From NCBI GenBank assembly GCA_023485715.1, contig JAMCZG010000036.1:1-34616 (forward strand): DNA of 34,616 bases. The letters are read 5' to 3'. A model generated the notes under the pieces. That model did no database searches and had not been told where the DNA came from. It worked only from the letters and a program-made list of their open reading frames with translations. Both the position numbers and the translations under genes were made by a program. Shown piece after piece: positions 25,189 to 33,811 of the stretch. Each line of letters starts with the position of its first letter. Position 1 is the first letter of the stretch. Source of the DNA: Patescibacteria group bacterium. Lineage in GTDB: Bacteria > Patescibacteriota > Microgenomatia > Levybacterales > UBA12049.

Positions 25189-25983
25189 ATGAAATTATCG
25201 CCCTCAGAAAAGTATTTTAGACGATTTCTTAGAATTTCTCCGCTTAGTGTTGCTGCTTGGAGGACTGTCGAAGCGAAATATTTATCCAGAGTCAAGTTTA
25301 AAAAGCCAATTCTTGATCTAGGATGTGGGTTTGGAGAGTTTGCTCAAGCGTTTGTAGAAGATCAAATTGATCTTGGAGTCGACATTAAAGCAAAAGATTT
25401 ATTCGCTGCGGCTAAGACCAAAAAATACAAGAGCTTGCTTTTTGCTGATGCTAGAAATCTGCCTTTTCCAGACAATACTTTTTCTACAATTATTTCGATA
25501 AGCACGTTTGAGCATATCAAAAACACAAAAAAGCTTTTAAAAGAGTGTTATAGAGTATTAAAACCAGACGGTTTATTAATCGCGACGATCGAGACAGATC
25601 TAGTCGACGAAAACAGTTTTTATAGACCCTTCTTAAAAAGAATCGGGCTTAATAATATCAGTAATTTTCTAACAAAAAGTTATAATAACTTTTTCTTCAG
25701 ATATATTTTATTGAGTAGTGAAAAATGGATAAATTATCTAAAGGAACATGGATTCGAGATTAAGCAATTTGAAAACATTATTAGTCCAAGAGTAGTTAAG
25801 ATATATGATATTTTTATAATAACTTCTTGGCCTTCACAAATATTTAAAGCATTTTTTGGAAGAAGAATTGTATATCGTCCAAAAGTTGCCGAAGACATCC
25901 TTGTAAGGCTTTTTATGAAATATATTGATGAAGAAAAAGAAGGAACAAACCTTTTTGTGGTTGCCAGAAAACCACGAAAATAA
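25189..25983 (+). CDS. Class I SAM-dependent methyltransferase (paralogue 1)
   Basis: PILDLGCGFGEFAQAF, ADARNLPFPDNTFSTIISISTFEHIKNTKKLLKECYRVLKPDG. Confidence 0.85.
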   Translation: MKLSPSEKYFRRFLRISPLSVAAWRTVEAKYLSRVKFKKPILDLGCGFGEFAQAFVEDQIDLGVDIKAKDLFAAAKTKKYKSLLFADARNLPFPDNTFSTIISISTFEHIKNTKKLLKECYRVLKPDGLLIATIETDLVDENSFYRPFLKRIGLNNISNFLTKSYNNFFFRYILLSSEKWINYLKEHGFEIKQFENIISPRVVKIYDIFIITSWPSQIFKAFFGRRIVYRPKVAEDILVRLFMKYIDEEKEGTNLFVVARKPRK

Positions 25984-25984
25984 T

Positions 25985-26806
25985 TTATTCAGACCACTTT
26001 CTTCCTTCATCGAGCGTTGATCTAATAAATTTTCCGATTAATATAAGACCGCGATGCACGTTTCCCTTACTTAATATAAATAAATTTAACGGGTTTGCTT
26101 CGACTGTTACAGATCCTTTCCAATTGTTTTTATTTAACCAGAGCAATTGTTCTTCGGTTACAGAATGTTTGTGTAAAAAAATGTCACTTATTCCCTTCCG
26201 TCCGATTAAGGTAAGTTGTATGTTCTTAATTTTTTTTAAACCAAGCCACTTCCAAAATTCTTTCCAGTTTTTAAATCCATTTTGTTTTGCCCAAATTAAG
26301 GATTGATCGTCTCGGGTATCTATAGCAATATTATTTCCTGATAATTCCAGCCAAGTTTTAATAGCGGAAGGTTTTAGTGAATTATTAAAAATTTCGTAAT
26401 TATACCTAGTCTGGTTTATATTTTTAAACTCTAATGTCCAAGTTTCTGAAATATCGTGGATTGTCAGCGGAACATTTAATCGTTTAGATAATATTGCTAT
26501 GGTTTCATTTGAATCAGAAATACTAGGAAAAAAAACATATCTTAGAAGTCTGTAAAAAAAACTCGTAAATATACTTATTCGGTATTCTGCATCTAGTCCA
26601 TTATCAAGTCGCCAGCTTTGATGGATACCTTTTATCAGGAGTAATTCTTTGCCTATTTTTTGTTCTTTTTTTACTTCTTGGGTGATTTTTCTTGTTGGTA
26701 AAATTTCCAGTCCATCGTAATTAATGCGTTTTATTAGTAGGATACTTTTTTTGAGTCCGAGCCACGGGAAACTTCCCAGGGAAAGAAGAATTTCGTGATA
26801 AATCAT
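25985..26806 (-). CDS. Xylose-isomerase-like TIM-barrel protein
   Basis: RINYDGLEILPTRKI, LNVPLTIHD, NNIAIDTRDDQSLIWA, GSVTVEANPLN: strand spacing resembles sugar-phosphate isomerase/AP-endonuclease-2 family proteins. Confidence 0.5.
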   Translation of the reverse strand: MIYHEILLSLGSFPWLGLKKSILLIKRINYDGLEILPTRKITQEVKKEQKIGKELLLIKGIHQSWRLDNGLDAEYRISIFTSFFYRLLRYVFFPSISDSNETIAILSKRLNVPLTIHDISETWTLEFKNINQTRYNYEIFNNSLKPSAIKTWLELSGNNIAIDTRDDQSLIWAKQNGFKNWKEFWKWLGLKKIKNIQLTLIGRKGISDIFLHKHSVTEEQLLWLNKNNWKGSVTVEANPLNLFILSKGNVHRGLILIGKFIRSTLDEGRKWSE

Positions 26807-26812
26807 AAGGAT

Positions 26813-28570
26813 TTATTTAAAAAAAACTTTTCGAACATAATATAGTAGAATTAGAAATAATAAACCTAAAAAACTTGCAGCGCTGATTATTTTTGACAAT
26901 TTGTATAGTGGTATATCCTCATAAATAATTTCTATATATTGTATGCCCTGAGGAAGTTCTGCATTGATAACGCCCTTTTTATCTGGATATATGTTGATGT
27001 ATCTGTTATTGCTTTTTAAAGACCAGCCCGGAAAGTATAATGTATTTTCCCTAATCGTAATTGGTGTTTCTGCATCTATGACATATAAATGTTTAATAGA
27101 ATCTTTCTTAATTACTTTAATGTTTGCTTCTCCATTAATTACTTGTAAAGGCATAGTGGGCTTTTCTGGAAACCAATAAGAAGCTGTTTCTGTCCATTTA
27201 GAATTCATAAAATATGGCGTTATTTGAATGCTCTTCCATACATTACTTCTAAGGACGGAGTCGTCGATTTCTGGTATTACTCTTCTATGCCCCCAATTCA
27301 AAACTGTATAGCCGATTGTAATAATTATAAGAAGATATAGGAATTTTCTTTTAGTTTTATAATCCAAAAAAGTGATCGTAAAATATGCAGCTACAACCGA
27401 AATACAAAAACTTATTGCTAATGATAAGCGTCCACATGGCATTAAAAGAGCGCCCACATTTAAAATATGATTCCATAAAAATCCTGAAATAGGATGCATA
27501 AGAAATATAAAAGAAAAACATAAAAATACCCAAAAAAAATATTGCATGAATATTTTTTTGGGTATTTTTTTTAGAACCAACATTATTACAGAGGTTATTA
27601 ATATAAAAATTTGTGTATACCCGATTATTAACGCAAGCTCTCCTTTGGGTCCCTGAAATAAAAATCCGTATCTCCAGGGAGAATAAAAAATTTGAAGGAA
27701 ATTATAAAATTCTACAACATATCCAACTGGTAGTTTAGAAGTATAGGGCGCATATATAAAGTATGAAATCCATGTATATATCGATGCCATAAACCCAAGT
27801 ATCAATGAAGATATAATGAGTAATACCGATTTTCTGCTGTATTTTTTAATGTTGCTTAAGTAAAGAATATACAAAATGGCAATTCCCGAAAATATAGGAG
27901 CCAAAAGAGGATGTGCCAAGAAAAGTAAATCGGTAAATAGAACTACAAAAACTAATGAAATAAACCTTTTTTCCATAAAATATTTGGTAATGAAAAAAAA
28001 TACCAACGGTGTGACTGTAAAAATTAAAGCTTCGCCAGGAGTCGCCCTGAAATGGATGTCAATCAAATGATATGGGGCAAAAAGATAAAATATTCCAGCG
28101 GTAAACGCAGCCAGCTTGTTGTTGGTAATTTTTTTAATCCAGAGATACATGAACATTCCAGAGAGAACAAAGCTTAATCCAAGATAAATTTTCATACTTG
28201 TAATGAAATTAAATCCGATCCAATGAAAAAACGAGACTAAATAATAAGGGAGCGGATAATTAAATACAAATAGGGGAACGCCGTATGTTGCGTTGATCTC
28301 GGACGCCCAGGAAGGCATAAGAATTCCTTCTTTTAGCGAATCGTAAAAAGACATAATTCTGTACATATGAATATTGAAATCCCCGCTTTCATAATCGCCT
28401 GGCCTTAAAAGACTTGTTAACGGTAAAAATGATATAAGAATTAGTAAAAAGAAGAGATTGATCTTTTTTTTAGGGTAAACAAATTTATAAAAAATGATTC
28501 CAGACAATAAAATTGAAGATGATACAAGATTTATAAAAACCATTCTTATGGGCTCATTAAACATTATCAA
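26813..28570 (-). CDS. Polytopic membrane protein, GT-C/6-pyruvoyl-tetrahydropterin-synthase-related type
   Basis: Many TM segments; N-terminal loop GDYESGDFNIHMYRIMSFYDSLKEGILMPSWASEINATYGVPLFVFNYPLPYYL typical of these membrane proteins. Confidence 0.65.
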   Translation of the reverse strand: MIMFNEPIRMVFINLVSSSILLSGIIFYKFVYPKKKINLFFLLILISFLPLTSLLRPGDYESGDFNIHMYRIMSFYDSLKEGILMPSWASEINATYGVPLFVFNYPLPYYLVSFFHWIGFNFITSMKIYLGLSFVLSGMFMYLWIKKITNNKLAAFTAGIFYLFAPYHLIDIHFRATPGEALIFTVTPLVFFFITKYFMEKRFISLVFVVLFTDLLFLAHPLLAPIFSGIAILYILYLSNIKKYSRKSVLLIISSLILGFMASIYTWISYFIYAPYTSKLPVGYVVEFYNFLQIFYSPWRYGFLFQGPKGELALIIGYTQIFILITSVIMLVLKKIPKKIFMQYFFWVFLCFSFIFLMHPISGFLWNHILNVGALLMPCGRLSLAISFCISVVAAYFTITFLDYKTKRKFLYLLIIITIGYTVLNWGHRRVIPEIDDSVLRSNVWKSIQITPYFMNSKWTETASYWFPEKPTMPLQVINGEANIKVIKKDSIKHLYVIDAETPITIRENTLYFPGWSLKSNNRYINIYPDKKGVINAELPQGIQYIEIIYEDIPLYKLSKIISAASFLGLLFLILLYYVRKVFFK

Positions 28571-28611
28571 AATTATACTTTATTTCAAGAAAAAACGTAA
28601 TTCAGCAGAAA

Positions 28612-28640
28612 TTGAGCACGTTATTCTTTTATGATACACT
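28612..28640 (+). promoter_or_regulatory. Putative promoter of DegT-type aminotransferase gene
   Basis: TTGAGC (28612-28617), 17-nt spacer, TACACT (28635-28640) preceded by TGA; ATG at 28656. Confidence 0.4.
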
Positions 28641-28655
28641 TACGAAGTAAATATT

Positions 28656-29753
28656 ATGAGGAAAATAGCCGTAACGCAGCCCCTTTTTTCAGGAAAAGAA
28701 GTAGAATATGTTACAGACTGCATTAAATCAACGTGGGTTTCTTCAGGAAAATATATCGAATTGTTCGAAAAAAAATTTGCAACATTTTGCAACACGTCAT
28801 ATGCTTCTACATGTTCGAGTGGTACTACCGCCCTCCATTTAGTCTTTCTAGCACTAAAAATAAAGAAAAATGACGAGGTAATTATTCCGGATCTAACATA
28901 TGTCTCCACGGCAAACGTAATAAAATATGTAGGCGCGAGGCCAATTTTAGTTGATGTAGATAGAAATATTTGGACTATTAATCCAAAAAAGATCGAAGCG
29001 AAGATTACTAAAAACACAAAAGCAATTGTTGCAGTTCACTTGTATGGTCATCCGGCAGACATGGATAGTATTAATTTGATTGCAAAAAAACACAACTTAA
29101 TTGTTATAGAGGATGCTTGTGAAGCCCATGGGGCTTTATATAACGGCAAGAAAGTAGGATCGTTATCAAAAGTTGGATGTTTTAGTTTTTCGGGGGCTAA
29201 AATAATAACGACTGGCGAAGGTGGAATGATCGTTTCGAAAGACAAGGACTTAATGATGAGGATAGAGTCTATTAGATCAAATTTTATCGCTAAAAGTAGG
29301 CATTTTTTTCATTCTGATGTAGGATATCCTTATCGTTTCACAAATATTCAGGCTGCTCTTGGATTAGCCCAGTTGGAAAAAATAACTACACTAATGAATA
29401 TAAAAATAAAAAATGCAAGAATCTACAATACTTTGTTTAAGGACGAAGAAGTTATTCAGTTGCCACCCCAGAAGTCTTGGGCGAAAAATATTTTTTGGCT
29501 CTATTCAATCGTATTAAAAAAGTCTGGCTTAAGAGATAAGCTTATTTACCATTTGGAAGAAAAAGGTATTCAAACAAGACCTTTTTTTGTGCCCATACAT
29601 AAGCTACCCATGTATAAAAATCGAGAAAAGTTTCCAAATTCAGATTTTTTATCAGAAAATGGAATTAGCCTTCCTTCAGGTTTGACGTTAGATTCTAGGG
29701 ATATAGAACGTATCTGTAATGAAGTAAAAATTTTTTTAAAGACTCATGCTTAG
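28656..29753 (+). CDS. DegT/DnrJ/EryC1/StrS family sugar aminotransferase
   Basis: CSSGTTALHLVFLALKIKKNDEVIIPDLTYVSTANVIKYVGARPILVDVD, VIEDACEAHGALYNGKKVG, CFSFSGAKIITTGEGGMIVS (PLP Lys), YPYRFTNIQAALGLAQLE. Confidence 0.93.
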   Translation: MRKIAVTQPLFSGKEVEYVTDCIKSTWVSSGKYIELFEKKFATFCNTSYASTCSSGTTALHLVFLALKIKKNDEVIIPDLTYVSTANVIKYVGARPILVDVDRNIWTINPKKIEAKITKNTKAIVAVHLYGHPADMDSINLIAKKHNLIVIEDACEAHGALYNGKKVGSLSKVGCFSFSGAKIITTGEGGMIVSKDKDLMMRIESIRSNFIAKSRHFFHSDVGYPYRFTNIQAALGLAQLEKITTLMNIKIKNARIYNTLFKDEEVIQLPPQKSWAKNIFWLYSIVLKKSGLRDKLIYHLEEKGIQTRPFFVPIHKLPMYKNREKFPNSDFLSENGISLPSGLTLDSRDIERICNEVKIFLKTHA

Positions 29754-30333
29754 AAAAGGAAAAAAAGCTGACGTAAATAAACTCGCAAGAATACATTTTT
29801 TAGAATTAGAATCTGATTTTCTGCCAAGTCTAGGAGAAAAGTTTTTACGTTTGCTTTATTTAAATCTTATTCAAAGTAAAGATATCTATATATGGGTGGA
29901 AGATTCGAACGGTAACATACGAGGATTTGTAGTAGGGTCAGAGAATTTTGATGTCGTTTTTAAACAAATCATAATAAAAAATTTTATAAAATATATATTT
30001 TTAATTCTACCTCAGATTTTGAAAAAACCGGCCATAATTAATAATATAATTGAAACATTGTTTTACACAAGAAGAGTTAGGATCAACGCATCGAGAGCAG
30101 AACTTATTGTAATTTCGGTTTTAAAAAAATATCAAAGGATTGGACTAGGCAAGGGTTTAGTTTTTGCACTTGAAGAAACATTCATTTCAAAGAAAATAAA
30201 GCAATACAAGGTTTCTGTCAATGCTGCAAATTTAGTTGCAAATACATTTTATTCTAGTTTAAATTTTAAAAAAGTCAGTAATTTTTTTCTTTATGGAAAA
30301 AAAATTAATCTTTATATAAAAAAATTAAAATGA
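29746..30333 (+). CDS. GNAT-family acetyltransferase
   Basis: ELIVISVLKKYQRIGLGKGLVFALEETF motif A; VNAANLVANTFYSSLNFKKV motif B. Overlaps the DegT gene by 8 nt. Confidence 0.8.
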   Translation: MLRKGKKADVNKLARIHFLELESDFLPSLGEKFLRLLYLNLIQSKDIYIWVEDSNGNIRGFVVGSENFDVVFKQIIIKNFIKYIFLILPQILKKPAIINNIIETLFYTRRVRINASRAELIVISVLKKYQRIGLGKGLVFALEETFISKKIKQYKVSVNAANLVANTFYSSLNFKKVSNFFLYGKKINLYIKKLK

Positions 30334-31043
30334 CTCTCTCTGTCATACTTCCGACATATAACGAAAAAGATAATATTATCGAAATTATTGAAAAGATTGT
30401 AAAATCAATAGGAAATATCTCTTGTAAATATCAAATAGTAGTGGTAGACGATAATAGCCCCGATAAAACGGGAGAAATATGTAGGAAGTATTTTTATAAA
30501 AATAAACAAATAATAATTTATATTAGAAAAAAAGAAAAAGGATTTGCTTCAGCGATATATTTTGGTATAAAAAAATCCAAAGGAGATACGATTATTGTTA
30601 TGGATACTGACTTCAGTCATGATCCAGCCTTAATTCCTATCATGATTTCTAAGATGGAAACCTGTGATATTGTTATTGGTTCTCGATATGCAAAAAATGG
30701 AGGTGGAGAAGATAAGAAAAGGTATTTGCTGAGTAAAATTTATAATTTTTATTTAAAAAGTATCTTAAAAATAGAGATTTCAGATTTTTTGTTTGGGTAC
30801 TTTTGTGTTAGAAAAACATTTCTTATTAAAAAAGGCCTTTTAAATAAAAATATTTTTACAGGATTCGGAGATTATTTTATTAGACTTGCTTATTATATTA
30901 ATAAATCAGGAGGAACATTCTTAGAGATTCCCGCTTTTTACAAAAGTAGAATTCATGGAACTAGCAAATCTGATCTAAAAAAAATGTTATTCACTTATAC
31001 TAAAACTTCATTGCAATTGTTATTGAGGAATCTATACAAATGA
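30330..31043 (+). CDS. GT2 glycosyltransferase, polyprenol-phosphate mannosyltransferase-like
   Basis: SVILPTYNEKDNIIEIIEKI, VVVDDNSPDKTGEI, IIVMDTDFSHDPALIPIMI, DIVIGSRYAKNGG. Confidence 0.88.
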   Translation: MTLSVILPTYNEKDNIIEIIEKIVKSIGNISCKYQIVVVDDNSPDKTGEICRKYFYKNKQIIIYIRKKEKGFASAIYFGIKKSKGDTIIVMDTDFSHDPALIPIMISKMETCDIVIGSRYAKNGGGEDKKRYLLSKIYNFYLKSILKIEISDFLFGYFCVRKTFLIKKGLLNKNIFTGFGDYFIRLAYYINKSGGTFLEIPAFYKSRIHGTSKSDLKKMLFTYTKTSLQLLLRNLYK

Positions 31044-31054
31044 GATAATTTTTT

Positions 31055-31888
31055 GTGAGAAAAAAAGAGTTTAAAAATAAAATAAAAAAATCAACTATAA
31101 AAAAATATTTTAGACGATATTTGAAAATTGCCCCATTGTCTGTTGCACTATGTCGTTGTATTGAAGCAGCAAATTTATCAACTATAAGAATAAAACCGCC
31201 TATTTTAGATATTGGATGTGGGTTTGGAGAGTTTGCTCAAGTATTTTTTGACTACCCAGTTGACATGGGCGTTGATAATTCACCACTTGATTTAACTGCG
31301 GCATCGAAAATAAGCAAGTACAAGAACTTATTGCTTTCTGATGCGCGTACATTACCATTTCCAGATGAGACTTATACTACAATAGTTTCGGTCAGTACAA
31401 TGGAGCATATTAAAAATGTTGATAAAGTTTTTAAAGAAGCTTATAGAATTCTAAAACAAGATGGAGTTTTTATTGCTACTGTAGAAACAGATGCAGTTGA
31501 TAAGCATACATTTTATAGACCATTTTTAAAAAACCTCGGCCTCTCCTTCTTTAGCGAATTTCTTACGCGTTTATTTAATGCATTTTTTCATAGAAATACA
31601 TTATTATCTAAAAAAGATTGGAAAAAACGAATTGAAAACGCAGGATTTATAATAGAAGAATCACGCGACATTGTCTCTCCAATACTCATTAAGCTTTTTG
31701 ATATTTTTATTGTTACCGCTTGGCCTTCGCAATTATTGAGACCAATTATTGGAAAAAGAGTGGTTTATAGACCTCGATTCATTATTAGTTTTCTGACGGC
31801 ATTATTCATTAGATATTTAAAAGAAAAAGAAACTACTGGTGCCATACTTTTTGTTGTGGCTAGGAAACCAAGAAGAGAAGAAGTCTAA
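31055..31888 (+). CDS. Class I SAM-dependent methyltransferase (paralogue 2)
   Basis: PILDIGCGFGEFAQVF, SDARTLPFPDETYTTIVSVSTMEHIKNVDKVFKEAYRILKQDG; colinear similarity to 25189-25983. GTG start. Confidence 0.85.
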   Translation: MRKKEFKNKIKKSTIKKYFRRYLKIAPLSVALCRCIEAANLSTIRIKPPILDIGCGFGEFAQVFFDYPVDMGVDNSPLDLTAASKISKYKNLLLSDARTLPFPDETYTTIVSVSTMEHIKNVDKVFKEAYRILKQDGVFIATVETDAVDKHTFYRPFLKNLGLSFFSEFLTRLFNAFFHRNTLLSKKDWKKRIENAGFIIEESRDIVSPILIKLFDIFIVTAWPSQLLRPIIGKRVVYRPRFIISFLTALFIRYLKEKETTGAILFVVARKPRREEV

Positions 31889-31890
31889 TC

Positions 31891-33762
31891 TTATTTTATA
31901 TTATATAGATAATATGAGGGATGTGCAGAATAAGTTGATACCAAAGAGTAGTTTGAAGAATTACAGTCTGCTAGGCCAATTTTATCGCAGAACCATTCGA
32001 TATTTCCCCCTTTTATTAATAACTTAGATGCTCTCTTACTTTTTAAAATTTCAGTCGACATATTTTTTTTATCCAAGAGATTATTGATGTCGGCATAGGA
32101 AAAATCGGCGTAATAAAATCCAAAAATTCCGTAAGTTGCGACGAAATCGTCTTTTGATATGAATCTATCGAATTTGCGATCAAAATCGTAATAACTTGAA
32201 TTATCCCTTATAAGAATTCTCGTTAAATATCTGTTTTTATCCGCGAGTCCGATACTATAAGGTAAAATTAAAATCGTGTTTATAAAGAAGTAACTAAAAA
32301 CCGCAAAGCCTGTCGTGATAAAAATAAATCTCAAAACAGTATTTTTATAAAAAATGTTCTTAATCCCAAACGACAAAATGATTACGAGTAGAGTATATAG
32401 CGCTAAGAGATATCGACCGAAAGAATAAACAAATGGTCCAAAAAATACTATTAAAGAATTTAAAATAAAAAAAATTATGAAAAAAATATAAAAAGGAATC
32501 TTTTTTAACCGAGATAAATTTTGTCTAAAATCCAATAAGAAGAAAATAATCGATAAATATAATAACGGACCGAACACATTGAAATAAGAATTAAGGAAAC
32601 CGTAATGAAATCCGATATAATCATGTATTGTCGAAACAGCGGAAGGATATCCTAATAGATTTTCATTCAGAAGAAAAGGGGATAACGGATTTCCTTTTAA
32701 AATGAAAGCGCGTAGATACCATAGAAAAGAAGTTATAAAAACTCCTCCCAAAAAAATGAATACATATTTAATTAATAGTCTTGCTTTTTTTCTTCTTTGC
32801 ACGATTGAAATATATATAATGGGTGCTGGCAAAAAAGCGACTGTCCACAATCTCGTGGTGAGCATCGCTCCGAACATAACCCCAGATAAAAAAAGAAAGT
32901 TGATTTTTATAAATTTATTTTTTATTAACAGAAACGTAGAAAGTAATAAAAAATAAATCCACTGAAAATCAATATATTGAGATGATGTCTCCCGAATTAT
33001 TTCTGGAGCTGAAGCAAATAAAAGGGGAGTAAGGACAGGCAAACTTATTTTTTGTTTTTTAGAAAAAGAATAAAGAAGCAAAATAACCAAAATATAAAAG
33101 AAAAAATGTATGTATCTTGTTACCTCTTTTAATCCAAAAAATATGGGAATTAGATAATACATTTCTCCTAGTTGAGGAGCAGGAATTGCTACTAACGGAT
33201 CTTTTGCGAAAAGCATTATCGTATGTTCTTTTAGGTATCGTACGGGGAGATCGGTGTGGTACTGATCTTCTCTTATTTCGGGCAATTGTAGTCTTAAAAA
33301 AGCCAAAATAACGAACAAGAATAACAAAATAAATAAAGATTTGTTTAGTTTAAAATCAATGAGATCTTTTTTAAAAGATGTAAAAATATTTTGAATTGCC
33401 CGAATACGAAACGAAAAAGGATAAAATGCTACGAGTATGATAAAAATAAAATAAATAGAAAGTACATAATCATAAAATGCAGAGAAAAATCCGATTATGG
33501 TAATTCCTCCTACTATAATTAAATAGCCTATGGCTATTTCGATAAAAATGTCATAGTCGGTTGATTTAAAAAAGAGCGCTTTCACTTTCTTCCCGATTAG
33601 ATATGTAATCAAAAAAATAAAAAAAGAAACAAAAAGGTTGATGAGTATATGATAAAAGAAAGAAATAAAGTCTGTAAGCACAAATCCCTTGTAGTCATGA
33701 ACTAGATAGTCGTAATTAATCAGAAAGTTCGATAGTGGATTCGCTGTCGAAATATTCAACAT
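31891..33762 (-). CDS. Polytopic membrane protein, GT39/GT-C-like
   Basis: Many TM segments; QLPEIREDQYHTDLPVRYLKEHTIMLFAKDPLVAIPAPQLGEMYYLIPIF luminal-type loop. Start placed at ATG 33762 because the upstream part of ORF 31891-33948 is antisense to a GT2 gene. Confidence 0.65.
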   Translation of the reverse strand: MLNISTANPLSNFLINYDYLVHDYKGFVLTDFISFFYHILINLFVSFFIFLITYLIGKKVKALFFKSTDYDIFIEIAIGYLIIVGGITIIGFFSAFYDYVLSIYFIFIILVAFYPFSFRIRAIQNIFTSFKKDLIDFKLNKSLFILLFLFVILAFLRLQLPEIREDQYHTDLPVRYLKEHTIMLFAKDPLVAIPAPQLGEMYYLIPIFFGLKEVTRYIHFFFYILVILLLYSFSKKQKISLPVLTPLLFASAPEIIRETSSQYIDFQWIYFLLLSTFLLIKNKFIKINFLFLSGVMFGAMLTTRLWTVAFLPAPIIYISIVQRRKKARLLIKYVFIFLGGVFITSFLWYLRAFILKGNPLSPFLLNENLLGYPSAVSTIHDYIGFHYGFLNSYFNVFGPLLYLSIIFFLLDFRQNLSRLKKIPFYIFFIIFFILNSLIVFFGPFVYSFGRYLLALYTLLVIILSFGIKNIFYKNTVLRFIFITTGFAVFSYFFINTILILPYSIGLADKNRYLTRILIRDNSSYYDFDRKFDRFISKDDFVATYGIFGFYYADFSYADINNLLDKKNMSTEILKSKRASKLLIKGGNIEWFCDKIGLADCNSSNYSLVSTYSAHPSYYLYNIK

Positions 33763-33811
33763 AAATAATGTGTATTTTAAAATATAAGATGCTATAATTT
33801 CAATCGCTAAT

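Noticed and set aside
31839-32027. 62-aa ORF at the end of methyltransferase 2
   Set aside because: Overlaps the 3' ends of two convergent genes in another frame, no supporting features.
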